Part shown: positions 5,694-5,984 of the stretch, in pieces | How the letters are laid out: every line of letters begins with the position of its first letter | Position numbering within the stretch: position 1 is the first letter of the stretch | Assembly (NCBI GenBank): GCA_014763515.1 | Contig: JACXVH010000093.1 | Location: forward strand, 1-5,984 | Direction: 5' to 3' | DNA length: 5,984 bases | From: Flavobacteriaceae bacterium | GTDB lineage: Bacteria; Bacteroidota; Bacteroidia; Flavobacteriales; Flavobacteriaceae | Notes under the pieces: model-generated | Seen by the model: the letters and a program-made list of their open reading frames with translations, nothing else | Database searches by the model: none | Told to the model about the DNA's origin: nothing | Translations under genes and position numbers: made by a program

Positions 5694-5984
5694 TTAATTT
5701 ATGATTTGTTTGTTTCCTTTGATTAATAAAGCTAGTAAAATAAAATTAGCCACAAGAATTGGACTTATAATTCCTAAATGAATTTTGTTTAACATAAAAG
5801 CCAAATACAACAAATGGGTTATAAAAATGACTTTTGCTAAAACAGAAATTTTTTGTTTTTCGTTTTTATAAAAATAATAGGCTAATATTAAATATAATGG
5901 ATTTGTTAGTAATGCATTATAGTTCCATAAAACTTCTTCATGGAAAGAATATAAACCTACTATACAAAAGAATAAGCCTAAAAA
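5694..5984 (-). CDS. C-terminal part of a multi-pass membrane protein, possibly DUF4105/Lnb family
   Basis: An open minus-strand frame enters from the right edge and ends at TAA (5694-5696), giving the last 96 residues of a longer protein. No plausible start is visible; the only internal Met sits inside a hydrophobic helix. Four hydrophobic stretches are seen: about residues 1-13, 24-38, 47-66 and 72-89, with a Lys-rich loop (YKNEKQKIS) between the second and third, and a short basic tail. The stretch HEEVLWNYNALLTNPLYLIL resembles the membrane tail of Bacteroidota DUF4105 proteins (Lnb-type periplasmic domain followed by C-terminal helices). That assignment is from memory of the motif and is tentative, since the diagnostic N-terminal domain is outside the window. 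The coding status is supported by the continuous frame, the helical pattern and the 7-base spacing to ridA, which suggests an operon. Confidence 0.8.
   Translation of the reverse strand, partial: FLGLFFCIVGLYSFHEEVLWNYNALLTNPLYLILAYYFYKNEKQKISVLAKVIFITHLLYLAFMLNKIHLGIISPILVANFILLALLIKGNKQIIN

Noticed and set aside
1..5984. CRISPR arrays, tRNA or rRNA genes, defence or secretion systems
   Set aside because: No regularly spaced repeats, no cloverleaf or rRNA-like segments, and no defence-associated proteins are visible; every substantial frame is accounted for by known families.

Overview
The window looks like chromosomal DNA from a member of the Bacteroidota, most likely a Flavobacteriaceae. 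It is strongly AT-rich, leaders lack clear Shine-Dalgarno sequences, and several genes are preceded by matches to the Bacteroidota -7 promoter element (TAnnTTTG). The short lipoprotein signal and the HemN, thioredoxin and RidA sequence styles fit the same group. Species cannot be named from this alone.

Layout: 1-562 (minus) is the N-terminal 187 codons of an IS21-type helper ATPase, IstB, running off the left edge. 563-809 is an AT-rich gap with an inverted repeat, a 19-base palindrome and a candidate promoter for the next gene. 810-3005 (plus) is katG, a full-length bifunctional catalase-peroxidase. It converges on hemN (3044-4408, minus), an oxygen-independent coproporphyrinogen III dehydrogenase, and the two share a hairpin terminator. 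A 134-bp divergent control region (4409-4542) with FNR/CRP-like dyads separates hemN from a thioredoxin (4543-4845, plus), which is followed 36 bp later by a rhodanese-domain lipoprotein (4882-5259, plus). That pair converges on ridA (5303-5686, minus) through a second terminator of nearly the same design. Seven bases upstream of ridA ends the C-terminal part of a multi-pass membrane protein (5694-5984, minus) that enters from the right edge.

Functionally the middle of the window has a redox and heme flavour. KatG removes peroxide and needs heme; HemN supplies heme when oxygen is absent; thioredoxin and the rhodanese lipoprotein handle thiols and sulfane sulfur; RidA removes reactive enamine/imine intermediates. 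Apart from the thioredoxin-rhodanese pair and the membrane protein-ridA pair, the arrangement does not imply co-transcription.

I found no convincing undescribed multi-gene system here. The points most worth a second look are the istB gene with no istA upstream, the FNR-like dyads between hemN and trxA, the two matched bidirectional terminators that contain the stop codons of the minus-strand genes, and the palindrome upstream of katG.
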